DNA of 9,480 nucleotides from contig CACZQQ010000281.1 in NCBI GenBank assembly GCA_902783355.1, forward strand, positions 1-9,480. The letters run 5' to 3'. Numbering within the stretch: position 1 is the first letter of the stretch; each line of letters starts with the position of its first letter. Source of the stretch: an uncultured bacterium. GTDB lineage: Bacteria; Verrucomicrobiota; Lentisphaeria; Oligosphaerales; Oligosphaeraceae. Shown here piece by piece: positions 1 through 7,003 of this stretch. A model generated the notes under the pieces. It was not told the DNA's origin and did not search any database. It was given only the letters and a program-made list of their open reading frames with translations. Position numbers and translations under genes: made by a program.

Positions 1-1409
1 AGGTCGTCAATCAGCGAGTAGCACTTCTGCGGCAGGACGTTGAAGAACCGGATCTCGTCCGCCGCGAACTCCGCCAGATATGGGTGTCCCTTGCCTGCAT
101 GGGGCGTCTGGTTGCGGTCCATCAGCGTGACCACATACTGCCTCTGGGCGGCGTTGAAGCGGATGCGGCATTCGGTGAACTCGTTGGCAGGCAAGAGGAA
201 ATTGGTCGCGCAGCTTGTCCAGTTGGAGGCGGCATCATAGGCCTGGACATCCTTGCCGGCAAACAACAGGACGCCGCCGATGGTTCCCTTGCCGTAGCGG
301 ACGAACTGCAGGGCCACGCCGTGGTCGGGGGCGAGCTTCACCTTGAACGAGACCTGGTAGTCTTGATTGTCCGCCAGTTGGGCGGCGAGCCGGAAGATGC
401 CGATTCCGGCCTCGCCGTCGCGCATGACTTTTAGGCATTTGGAGCCATTGACGCCCTCGGCGACGATGCCGCCGCTCAAGCTATTGACCGTCCGCCACGC
501 GCCGTCCGCCAAATCGCGCTTCTGCGGCAGGGGCCCGATTTCGAAATCGGTGTCGAAATCCTGTCTGAAGACCACCTTGCCGGCGGCATGGACGGAGGGC
601 CTCTCCTCCGCCACCGTGGCAGCCGTCGCCGCCTTGCCGCCCGCCTCCACCTGGCAGCAGGTGCTGTTGGAATCATAGAGGTTCAGCGTCTGAAGTAGCA
701 GTCTGGCCATCTCCAGATGGCCTTTGGCGCCTGGGTGGATGGGGTCCCCTCGCCATGAATCTAACTCATTGGAATCAAGTGAATTACGTTTCCAATACGC
801 TTCGTGGTCGACGAGAATCGTGTCGAACTTCTCGGCGGTGTCGCGAATCACGTCGTTGAAGGCCTGGAGTTCATGGAAGCGCTGGATATAGCCCTGATGA
901 TGCGGCTGCGTCGGGTTGGTGACCAGCTGGATGGTGGGGTAGGTCTGCAGCACCACAATCGCCTCGTCGTCCTGGATGCGCTTGACCAGCGTCTCCAGCC
1001 GCTGACGGAAGCCCTCGGCGCCGCCGCATTTGGGATGGACGATGTCGTTGATGCCGATGAGCAGAAAGACCACCTGTGGATGAAAGCGCCTGAGCATCCG
1101 GTGATAGAAATTCTCCGAAAGCAGCTCGAACGTGCTGTAGCCGCTGGCGCCGGAGTTGATCACCATCTCGTTCTTCATGAGATACTCTCCGCGCACGCGC
1201 TCATGGAAAATCTCGGGGAAGCTGCGCCAGCCGCAGGTGTGCCGCGCCCCATGCGTGATGGAATCGCCGTAGAAGACCCATGTCCACGGTTCGGCGCCGC
1301 GGCTGCCGACATGCTCGCCAATGCGGTCCAGGTCGAACTGCCGCCGCGTCCCCGCCAAAACGGCACAGGACAGCACCGCCATCATCAATGCGAAAAACAC
1401 TCTTGACAT
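1..1409 (-). CDS. Secreted SGNH/GDSL-family hydrolase with C-terminal beta-sandwich-like region (3' end cut by window)
   Basis: The frame is open from an ATG at 1409-1407 to the left edge: 469 codons with no stop, so the C-terminus lies outside the window. The start has a good ribosome site (AAGGAAA) about 6 bases upstream. Residues 1-20 form a Sec signal peptide (MSRVFFALMMAVLSCAVLAG), so export is expected. SGNH blocks are all present: block I FYGDSITHG with nucleophile Ser50, block II Gly87 in NSGASGYST, block III GIND with Asn121, and block V DPIHPGAKGH with Asp222 and His225. Family members are esterases or lipases, often removing acetyl groups from glycans. After a low-complexity Ala/Gly/Glu linker (about 255-277), residues 278-469 look like a LamG/concanavalin-like or carbohydrate-binding beta-sandwich (FRQDFDTDFE at the start, DEIRFFN near the end). 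It lies 57 bases downstream of the ADP-ribosylglycohydrolase gene and is probably co-transcribed with it. The exact substrate cannot be told; a carbohydrate esterase is the best inference. Confidence 0.9.
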   Translation of the reverse strand, partial: MSRVFFALMMAVLSCAVLAGTRRQFDLDRIGEHVGSRGAEPWTWVFYGDSITHGARHTCGWRSFPEIFHERVRGEYLMKNEMVINSGASGYSTFELLSENFYHRMLRRFHPQVVFLLIGINDIVHPKCGGAEGFRQRLETLVKRIQDDEAIVVLQTYPTIQLVTNPTQPHHQGYIQRFHELQAFNDVIRDTAEKFDTILVDHEAYWKRNSLDSNELDSWRGDPIHPGAKGHLEMARLLLQTLNLYDSNSTCCQVEAGGKAATAATVAEERPSVHAAGKVVFRQDFDTDFEIGPLPQKRDLADGAWRTVNSLSGGIVAEGVNGSKCLKVMRDGEAGIGIFRLAAQLADNQDYQVSFKVKLAPDHGVALQFVRYGKGTIGGVLLFAGKDVQAYDAASNWTSCATNFLLPANEFTECRIRFNAAQRQYVVTLMDRNQTPHAGKGHPYLAEFAADEIRFFNVLPQKCYSLIDD

Positions 1410-1466
1410 TTCAGTTTCCTTTTGGTTTTGAGACGGATGGGAATTCGGGCGGCGGCCTGTCCCGCG

Positions 1467-2813
1467 TCAGTTGATTCTCCTCGCCACGGCGAGGGAGCGC
1501 CTGGCCAGATCGGCCATTCTCACGCACATGAACTCGGAGAAGTTGGCCTGGATGGTGTCGTTGAGTTGGGGAGCAAGCATCCCGCCGAAGGCGCGCTGCC
1601 CGCGGACCAGTCCGGCAATGGCGCCGGCGGTCGCGCCGTTGCAGTCGGTGTCATAGCCGCAGGAGACGGCGAGCTCGACGGTGCGGTCGGGGTCCATCCC
1701 GCCCATCAGGAGCGCGTACACGCAGATCATCGCATTGTTGATGGTGTGGACGGGCGACAAGCCGGGGCACTCCTGCTCCACCCACGTCATGAAGGCGTCC
1801 ACGTCGGGCCTCTCCCGCGTGGTCTTCTCGACCGTGCGGCGGATCTTCTCGGCAAGACGGCTTTGGGCGGGAATCTGCGCCAGCCCGGCCGCCACGAGCT
1901 GCAGCGGGTCGCCTGTCACGAAGGCGGCGGCCTCGACGGCGGCGATGAACATCTCGCCGTAGATGCCGTTCCGCTCGTGGGTCCACGAGGCGTCCCGCCA
2001 GGCGAACTCGGCGGCCTGTTCGGGCCTGCCGGGCGAGGCGAACCCGAAGAAGTCCGCGCGGATCTGCGCGCCAATCCACTCGCGGTAGGGGTTGTTGTAA
2101 GTGCGAAGCAGTTCCTTGTCGAACCCGTCCTTCATGTTATGGCGGAATAGATTGTAATTCAGCAGCGCCTGACGCTCCGCCGTGCAGACGAAGGCCATCG
2201 GCAGCCGGCAGTTCCACATCTCCGCGACGTCGCGCGATGTGAAGTTCCGCCCATGCTTCTCCAGCAGAAGCAGCCCGACGAGCGTGTAGCAGATGTCGTC
2301 GTCCTCCTCCATGAAGCGGATGTTCTCCTTGCAGGAGCGCGGGCAGCGGAGTTCCAGACCGTCGCCCACATCCCGAAGCGAGAAGAAGTCCCGCAGCGGC
2401 CACTGGCCACGGTTCTCCAGGTACTTGCGGATGCCCCGGAAGCCTTGCCCTACGCCCATGTCCTCGACAGGCTTGCCAAGTGCGCAGCCGACGGCGCGGC
2501 CCGTCCAGCCGCCGTGGAGGCGGTCGAGCAGCGCATCGTCGTCCAGCGTGCATTCCGGCAGGGGGACCGGCGCGGGGCGCGCGGCGCGGATGTCCGCCAG
2601 CTCCGATGGCTCGACATAGGGGAAATCCGGCGAGACCTCCAGGGCCTCAAGCCGCGCATAGAGGTCGCGCATCTGCGCCTCGTTGTCCTGACTGCGGTCC
2701 AGCGCCAGAAAGGCACGGCGGATTTCCTCGACGCCAAGGTAACCCTGCTCCTGCCGAAGCGCAATCTCGCTTCCCAACAACTCGTACGAACTCGTCCAGC
2801 CTGCAATCAACAT
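1467..2813 (-). CDS. ADP-ribosylglycohydrolase (DraG/ARH-like) family protein
   Basis: A 448-residue protein of the ADP-ribosylglycohydrolase family, an all-alpha fold with two metal ions that cleaves glycosidic bonds to ADP-ribose in characterised members. Visible family features are GGWTGRAVGCALGKPVE (101-117), the first acidic metal cluster EEDDDICYT (169-177), ERNGIYGEMFIAAVEAAAF (280-298), NNAMICVYALL (359-369) and the second metal motif CGYDTDCNGATAGAIAG (385-401), which corresponds to the family GGDTDT signature. In the first cluster the usual DDT appears as DDI (Ile174). Residues 1-95 are an N-terminal helical extension ahead of the catalytic core. The start ATG at 2813-2811 is preceded by AAAGGA about 7 bases upstream. 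A 91-base gap with operator-like palindromes lies upstream, so it may begin its own transcription unit with the SGNH gene. Family assignment is firm. The substrate is unknown, and the glycan context suggests it need not be ADP-ribosyl-protein. Confidence 0.9.
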   Translation of the reverse strand: MLIAGWTSSYELLGSEIALRQEQGYLGVEEIRRAFLALDRSQDNEAQMRDLYARLEALEVSPDFPYVEPSELADIRAARPAPVPLPECTLDDDALLDRLHGGWTGRAVGCALGKPVEDMGVGQGFRGIRKYLENRGQWPLRDFFSLRDVGDGLELRCPRSCKENIRFMEEDDDICYTLVGLLLLEKHGRNFTSRDVAEMWNCRLPMAFVCTAERQALLNYNLFRHNMKDGFDKELLRTYNNPYREWIGAQIRADFFGFASPGRPEQAAEFAWRDASWTHERNGIYGEMFIAAVEAAAFVTGDPLQLVAAGLAQIPAQSRLAEKIRRTVEKTTRERPDVDAFMTWVEQECPGLSPVHTINNAMICVYALLMGGMDPDRTVELAVSCGYDTDCNGATAGAIAGLVRGQRAFGGMLAPQLNDTIQANFSEFMCVRMADLARRSLAVARRIN

Positions 2814-2838
2814 GGGAATCCTTTATTGCTAACTTGTT

Positions 2839-2867
2839 ATTATGGAGTAAGTAACATTCATACGAAA
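2839..2867 (-). promoter_or_regulatory. Possible promoter of the ADP-ribosylglycohydrolase gene
   Basis: On the minus strand, CATAAT (2844-2839) matches the -10 consensus at five of six positions, inside an AT-rich stretch that stands out from the surrounding GC-rich coding DNA. The -35 position (about 2861-2867) has only a weak match (TTCGTA or TTTCGT) and lies within the palindrome at 2862-2875. A weak -35 covered by an operator suggests regulated transcription. The start point would be near 2832, giving a leader of about 19 bases that includes the ribosome site. Inference from pattern only. Confidence 0.4.
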
Positions 2868-2890
2868 ATTTTCGTTACGAACTTTTTCGC
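2862..2890. promoter_or_regulatory. Two tandem operator-like palindromic sites
   Basis: Positions 2862-2875 read ACGAAAATTTTCGT, a perfect 14-base palindrome. After one base (2876), positions 2877-2890 read ACGAACTTTTTCGC, which matches the first site at 11 of 14 positions and is a degraded palindrome of the same form. The units repeat with a period of 15 bases. A third symmetric element, TTCGTTACGAA (2871-2881), bridges the two. The array sits between the beta-helix gene stop and the probable -10 box of the ADP-ribosylglycohydrolase gene, where an activator or repressor dimer would be expected. A transcription-factor site is inferred; no regulator gene lies in the window to pair it with. Confidence 0.45.
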
Positions 2891-2904
2891 AATGACGGGA
2901 ATGT

Positions 2905-4203
2905 TCATCCCTTCCCGTCGCGGACAAGGCGGCCGATGCGGCCGTCGCCGGCGGTTTCGGCGACGGGCCCCGCGCCGTCGGCGCTGTGAAGGCTGATGTC
3001 CCGCAGGAAGAGGCTTCCGATCTGGCCGTCGTTCCGGATGAAATCGACAGGGGCCGCATGGCGGTTCTCGACGGTGCTGTGCTCGACGGCCATCTGGCCG
3101 ACGGTGAAGTCGCGGGCGAACTCGAAGCAGGGTGTGGGCGTCGTCTCCTCGATGCGATGGAGGCCGGTGACGCGGATGGAACCGAGGTCGCCCCTGCCCT
3201 CGCCCCAGAAGAGGCCCCAGTCGGGGCAGCAGTTCCAGTCGCTCTCCAGCGGCAGCGCCTTCGAGATGAAGAGGTTCTCGAACGAAAGCGCGTCGAAGCA
3301 GCCGCGCAGGGGGCGTTCGGGGAAGTAGTGGGTGAAGCCGAAGGCATAGCGGTAGAAGCTGCCGTGGACGTTCCGGATGGTGATGTTGGCGATGCGCGAG
3401 CCGTTGGAGAGGAAGCGCGCGCAGGAGTGGGTGCGCTCCGCGAAGACGCCGTCCACCTCGATGTCGGAAATCGGCCCCATGCAGGGCGAATCCACCGTGC
3501 CGTCCTCCGCGTTGAAGGCCAGCATGTCGTCATAGCAGGCGCCGTGGACGTTGGCGATGCGTCCGAAGCGGCAGCCGCCGTCGAAATGCAGGCCGTCCAT
3601 GTTGTTGGGGGACGGGTTCCCCTCGTTGAAGTCGAAGGTGATGTCGGCGAAGGTGAAATCGACCAGCTTGGCGGCGTGCATGGCGTAGGTGACGGGATTC
3701 TTGAAGGTCACGCCGACCATGGAGAAGCCGCGCACATTGACGAAGCGCGTCAGGTCGCCCCAATAGCGTTTCGGATGCCACGGCGCATTATGGTCCAGGG
3801 GCTGCGGCCGGCCCGTGACGGGATCCGCCGGCCAATCCGGCGGCACCGCCATGCGGCGCACACGGCCCGGCTCGCGCACGTCGTGTGCCGCCACCATCTG
3901 CGGATTCGGCGCCTGCTGGAGGTTGTCGCCGTTCCAGATGCCGCCTGTCACGGCGATGTTGCGGTTGCCTTTTTCGTAGTCGTCGTTGGTCAGCATGTGG
4001 CAGTTGCTCTTCGGCGCGAGGCGCACCTCGCTCCATCTGTCCAGACGTAGCTCCTGGTTGCTGTGGAGGACGAGGGGCCTTGAGATGAGATAGAAGGCCT
4101 GCGGCGGAGGAAGCGCCACGCATGGGGCGCCCGTGTCCAGCAGGGCCTGGATGCCCGCCGTGTCGTCATGCAGACCGTCGCCAAAAACCGCTTTCATTGC
4201 CAT
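2905..4203 (-). CDS. Right-handed beta-helix protein, pectate-lyase superfamily / GH28-like, probably cytoplasmic
   Basis: A 432-residue protein that opens with the pectate-lyase-superfamily N-terminus VFGDGLHDDTAGIQALLD (6-23), the conserved GDG-x2-DDT motif of polygalacturonase-like beta-helix enzymes. Repeated short strands follow, such as NIAVTGGIWNGD, FSMVGVTFKNP, VDFTFADITFDF, IANITIRNVHGSFY and IGSLFLRDISLHS, consistent with helix coils. NMDGLHFDGG (201-210) and CYDDMLAFNAEDG (223-235) occupy the places of the GH28 N-x-D and DD catalytic motifs, with Asp203, Asp225 and Asp226 as candidate acids. There is no signal peptide, which is unusual for polymer-attacking members and points to a cytoplasmic oligosaccharide substrate or a different role. 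The start at 4203 is chosen because AAAGGAAAG lies about 7 bases upstream; the next in-frame ATG, two codons on, is spaced less well. It begins 18 bases after the proA stop, so translation is probably linked. Hydrolase, lyase or epimerase activity cannot be separated from sequence alone. Confidence 0.85.
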   Translation of the reverse strand: MAMKAVFGDGLHDDTAGIQALLDTGAPCVALPPPQAFYLISRPLVLHSNQELRLDRWSEVRLAPKSNCHMLTNDDYEKGNRNIAVTGGIWNGDNLQQAPNPQMVAAHDVREPGRVRRMAVPPDWPADPVTGRPQPLDHNAPWHPKRYWGDLTRFVNVRGFSMVGVTFKNPVTYAMHAAKLVDFTFADITFDFNEGNPSPNNMDGLHFDGGCRFGRIANVHGACYDDMLAFNAEDGTVDSPCMGPISDIEVDGVFAERTHSCARFLSNGSRIANITIRNVHGSFYRYAFGFTHYFPERPLRGCFDALSFENLFISKALPLESDWNCCPDWGLFWGEGRGDLGSIRVTGLHRIEETTPTPCFEFARDFTVGQMAVEHSTVENRHAAPVDFIRNDGQIGSLFLRDISLHSADGAGPVAETAGDGRIGRLVRDGKG

Positions 4204-4221
4204 TGTCGTCTTTCCTTTCTT

Positions 4222-5478
4222 CTAGTCGCGAAGATGGCCATCGCCCTCGGCAATCCATTTGTAGGAGCACAGTTCGGCGGGGCCGACGGGGCCGCGCGCA
4301 TGAAGCTTGCCTGTGCTGATGCCGACGACCGCGCCCATGCCGTAGTCGCCGCCGCCGGAGAGGCGCGTCGAGGCGTTGATCATGATGGAGGCGGAGTCGA
4401 CGCCGGCGGCGAAGGCGCGCGCCTCGGCGAGGCTTTGCGTGATGATGCCGTCCGTGTGGCCGGAGCCATGCCGCGCGATATGCTCCATCGCCGACGGCAG
4501 GCCGTCGACCACGCGGATGGAGAGGATGGGGGCGAGGTATTCGGTGTCCCAGTCGGCGTCCGTGGCAGGCTGCGCCTCCGGCAGGATCTCCCGCGTCTGC
4601 GCGCAGCCGCGGATCTCCACGCCGCGGGCCTTCAGCGCACGCGCCAACGCAGGCAGGAACTTCCGCGCCACGCGTCTGTCCACAAGCAGCGTCTCCAGCG
4701 CGTTGCAGACCTCCACGCGCTGCGTCTTGGAATTCACGACGATCTCCACCGCCTTCTTGAGGTCGGCCGATTCGGCGACGTAGAGGTGGCAGATGCCGTC
4801 GTAGTGCTTGAGCACGGGAATGCGCGTCCCCTGCGCAATGGCCTGGATGAGGCTCTTGCCGCCGCGCGGGATGACCACGTCGATCTCCGCGTCGCGCGAC
4901 AGCAGCTCCTGCACCGCCTCGTGGGAGGGGCTGTCGATGAACTGCACGGCCTCCTCCGTCAGCCCCGCGCCGCGAATGGCCTGCCGCATCGCCTTGACCA
5001 GCACGCGGTTGGTGCGCAGGCACTCCGAGCCGCCGCGCAGGATGACCGCGTTGGCGGACTTGAGCGCCACCGCCGCCGCGTCCGTCGTCACGTTGGGCCG
5101 CGCCTCGTAGATGATGGCGACGACGCCCAGCGGCACTGCCACCTTCGACACGCGCAGGCCGGACGGCATCGTGCGCCCCTCCAGAATCCGCCCCACGGGA
5201 TCGGGCAGCGCCGCCGCCTCGACAAGCCGCTTCTTCATGTAGGCGAATATCTTGTCGGTGATTTCAAGACGGTGGAGGAAGGCCTCGCTGACGCCCTTCT
5301 TGCGGGCGGCCGCCATGTCCGCCGCATTGGCGGCCAAAAGCTCCTCGCGGACGGCCTCAAGCTGTTCCGCCATCGCCGAAAGGGCGGCGGCGCGCGCCGT
5401 TCCAGAGGCGACGGCCAGTTCGCGCGCGGCCTGCTTGGCGCGCTGCGCAATCGCGGCAATGTCAAGGACTTTCTTCAT
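4222..5478 (-). CDS. proA: Glutamate-5-semialdehyde dehydrogenase (gamma-glutamyl phosphate reductase)
   Basis: Cytoplasmic enzyme of proline biosynthesis that reduces gamma-glutamyl phosphate to glutamate-5-semialdehyde with NADPH, acting after glutamate 5-kinase (ProB). The 418-residue length is close to the E. coli enzyme. Diagnostic segments are VPLGVVAIIYEARPNVTTDA (115-134), LKSANAVILRGGSE (139-152), the catalytic-cysteine segment VEVCNALETLLV with Cys258, the ProA signature HIARHGSGHTDGI (333-345) and INASTRLSGGGDYGMGA (367-383) followed by GISTGKLHARGPVG. The start at 5478 has only a weak GAGAG ribosome site upstream. It lies 39 bases after the deacetylase-like gene and 18 bases before the beta-helix gene, so it appears to be the middle gene of an operon otherwise concerned with glycans. 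No proB or proC is in the window. Before the cysteine, the residues read RVEVC where most family members I know have RPSVC or similar, a small departure. Confidence 0.97.
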   Translation of the reverse strand: MKKVLDIAAIAQRAKQAARELAVASGTARAAALSAMAEQLEAVREELLAANAADMAAARKKGVSEAFLHRLEITDKIFAYMKKRLVEAAALPDPVGRILEGRTMPSGLRVSKVAVPLGVVAIIYEARPNVTTDAAAVALKSANAVILRGGSECLRTNRVLVKAMRQAIRGAGLTEEAVQFIDSPSHEAVQELLSRDAEIDVVIPRGGKSLIQAIAQGTRIPVLKHYDGICHLYVAESADLKKAVEIVVNSKTQRVEVCNALETLLVDRRVARKFLPALARALKARGVEIRGCAQTREILPEAQPATDADWDTEYLAPILSIRVVDGLPSAMEHIARHGSGHTDGIITQSLAEARAFAAGVDSASIMINASTRLSGGGDYGMGAVVGISTGKLHARGPVGPAELCSYKWIAEGDGHLRD

Positions 5479-5517
5479 GATGGTCTCTCATGTTTTATGG
5501 AATGTACGTCGTTTTTC

Positions 5518-6843
5518 TCAATAGCCGTATTTCCGCAGGGTCCAGGCCTGCAGGCGCAGGCGGTCGCTGACGTAGCTGTCCTGGAAGTCAGGGGAGAAGA
5601 GCCATTTGCCCTTCAACGCCAGCGCCTCCAGCTTAGGCAGGTCGCTGATGTCCACCAGCTGCGGGCGCGGCTGAAGCGTGACCTCTGCCGCCCCTGAACA
5701 CAGCGCCTCCGCCATGGCGAAGAGGTAATCCGCCGGCCCCAGCAGGGCGTCACCCACGCGGATTTGCCCTGGAACGAACGCGCCTGTCTTGATCTGGCCA
5801 GCCGCCTGACGGATGGCGTCTCTGGAGACCGTGACGGGCTTCCGGATGCCCTCCGGCCTGGACAGGAAGCCCTTGACCAAGCCGGGGACGTAGGCCGTGC
5901 CGCCTTTGAGGAACTCCGCCATGGCGTAGAAGATGTCCGACACGCAATAGGAACCTATCGGCTTCGGGGCAAGCGACTTGCTCAATTCGGCGGCAATCGG
6001 CGGGATGTTCTCCCGTGTCAATGCGGGAGGCAGATGCCTCTTCCGCTCGCGCAGGAGCGCATAGGCGTCCGTAACGACAAAGCGCTCGTCCGCCTTCAGG
6101 CGGCGTATCAGGCGGCGGTAGTTGCTCCAGAAGGCGAGTGTCTCCCCCAGCGGCCTGTCCTCCGCCTCGATCCAGTCGCCAAACGCTCTTTCGTTGTGGC
6201 CATTGTAGTTCAGCTTGTCCCAGAAGACCTTCTTCACCGACATGTTGGGATGATGGTAGAGGATGACGCGGCGCTTTGCGCTGAGTTCATCCAGAAGCCT
6301 TTCCACGTCCATCGGGCGGCTGCCCATGAAGATCTGCTCCACGGCGATGGTGTAGGGGATCTGCGTCAGGGAGCAGTAGTCCAGAAGCGAGTTCTCCTTG
6401 TCGCAAACCGGCGTGTCGAAATAGAAGGGAATCCCCTGCTCCGCATAGAAGTACTGGGCCGTGTAGGAGGTGTCGCTCCCCGGCGGCACGGCAAAGAGGA
6501 TCTCCTTGCCCTTGAATACATTGCGAATGATGTCAAGCCCCTTCCGCTCCATTTCCGCGACGCGGCGGCTGGCCGTCTCGTAGTCCTCGATGTCGCTCAT
6601 CTCCGCCATGACGGGATGCATGGAATGGCTGTAGCTGTGGCAGCCGATGACATGGGGCGCCAGCGCCTCCAGAACATCCTGACGCCCCCAGCTCGCCAAC
6701 TGCTGCGCCAGAAGCCCCACGACGGCAAAATGGCCCGTCACGCCCTCCTCCGTCAGCATGTTGGCCAACGCAAGGATGGCGTCCGCATTCCGTTGGGTCG
6801 TATAGTCTTCCGCATCAAAGGAAAACAGCACTTCCGTCTTCAT
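5518..6843 (-). CDS. NodB-type polysaccharide deacetylase-like protein with repeated C-terminal module
   Basis: A 441-residue protein whose first 265 residues are NodB-like. LFSFDAEDY (6-14) is the D-x-x-D motif of the D-V-E-D-Y/W deacetylase subgroup, with Asp10 the likely base and Asp13 a metal ligand. GCHSYSHSMHP (67-77) supplies the H-x3-H zinc ligands His69 and His73. VPPGSDTSY (119-127) sits where the R-x-P motif belongs but lacks its arginine. YHHPNM (196-201) is the late His-containing motif. Members remove N- or O-acetyl groups from sugars. Residues about 297-395 do not belong to that fold and hold two similar units, DIFYAMAEFL (303-312) and DYLFAMAEAL (372-381), each followed by a Gly/Pro-rich turn. 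There is no signal peptide. The start at 6843 has a strong GGAGAGGAG ribosome site. It is the first gene of the minus-strand operon. Deacetylase activity is plausible but unproven. Confidence 0.82.
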   Translation of the reverse strand: MKTEVLFSFDAEDYTTQRNADAILALANMLTEEGVTGHFAVVGLLAQQLASWGRQDVLEALAPHVIGCHSYSHSMHPVMAEMSDIEDYETASRRVAEMERKGLDIIRNVFKGKEILFAVPPGSDTSYTAQYFYAEQGIPFYFDTPVCDKENSLLDYCSLTQIPYTIAVEQIFMGSRPMDVERLLDELSAKRRVILYHHPNMSVKKVFWDKLNYNGHNERAFGDWIEAEDRPLGETLAFWSNYRRLIRRLKADERFVVTDAYALLRERKRHLPPALTRENIPPIAAELSKSLAPKPIGSYCVSDIFYAMAEFLKGGTAYVPGLVKGFLSRPEGIRKPVTVSRDAIRQAAGQIKTGAFVPGQIRVGDALLGPADYLFAMAEALCSGAAEVTLQPRPQLVDISDLPKLEALALKGKWLFSPDFQDSYVSDRLRLQAWTLRKYGY

Positions 6844-6887
6844 CTTCTCTCCTCTCCCAATGAGATGTTCGGCGCGATGGTCTTTAT

Positions 6888-6915
6888 ACTATATATTTCT
6901 GAGGGCGCTTTTCAA
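6888..6915 (-). promoter_or_regulatory. Sigma70-type promoter for the minus-strand operon
   Basis: On the minus strand, TTGAAA (6915-6910) and TATAGT (6893-6888) are separated by 16 bases; they match the -35 consensus at four and the -10 consensus at five of six positions. The start point would be near 6881, giving a leader of about 38 bases that ends in a strong GGAGAGGAG ribosome site ahead of the ATG at 6843. It lies in the 169-base divergent intergenic region and is AT-rich against a GC-rich background. Confidence 0.6.
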
Positions 6916-6975
6916 TGCACGCCGTCGTTTTTTCGAACACCATTACATTATGCGCACTACGCAGAAGCCACTTCC

Positions 6976-7003
6976 CTGCCAAAACCATTGCGTTGTTTAT
7001 AAC
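6976..7003 (+). promoter_or_regulatory. Possible promoter giving a leaderless or nearly leaderless message for the glycosidase-like gene
   Basis: CTGCCA (6976-6981) and TATAAC (6998-7003) are separated by 16 bases and match the -35 and -10 consensus at four and five of six positions. Transcription would begin around 7009-7012, at or a few bases before the ATG at 7013. This agrees with the lack of any Shine-Dalgarno sequence ahead of that ATG. The reading is inferred and depends on the start codon being 7013. Confidence 0.35.

Noticed and set aside
535..550. Perfect 16-base palindrome CCGATTTCGAAATCGG
   Set aside because: It lies inside the SGNH gene, encodes ordinary residues (TDFEIG), and one such palindrome by chance is not very unlikely in nearly 10 kb. 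No second copy was seen.
804..1406. Plus-strand open frame of 200 codons at the left end
   Set aside because: It is the complement of the SGNH hydrolase, whose catalytic blocks are all visible on the minus strand.
1410..1466. Possible terminator or promoter between the ADP-ribosylglycohydrolase and SGNH genes
   Set aside because: The CGGG/CCCG arms are only four bases long without a T-run, and no convincing -10 box is present. The gap looks like an ordinary intra-operon spacer with a ribosome site.
2253..4050. Plus-strand open frames opposite the ADP-ribosylglycohydrolase and beta-helix genes (2253-2996 and 2986-4050)
   Set aside because: Both are Ala/Arg/Val-rich shadow frames over genes with clear family motifs on the minus strand.
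4168..5697. Long plus-strand open frame (509 codons) opposite proA
   Set aside because: It is the antisense shadow of proA and its neighbours in GC-rich DNA. The minus-strand product is an unmistakable ProA, and the plus-strand translation has no recognisable domain and is rich in Arg, His and Ala.
6924..6937. Possible third copy of the operator (GTCGTTTTTTCGAA) in the divergent intergenic region
   Set aside because: Only the TTTTCG core is shared with the tandem sites and the palindromic arms are three bases long, too weak to call.
5764..7002. Plus-strand open frame of 412 codons opposite the deacetylase-like gene
   Set aside because: It overlaps a clear NodB-like gene on the other strand, has no recognisable motifs, and crosses the divergent promoter region.
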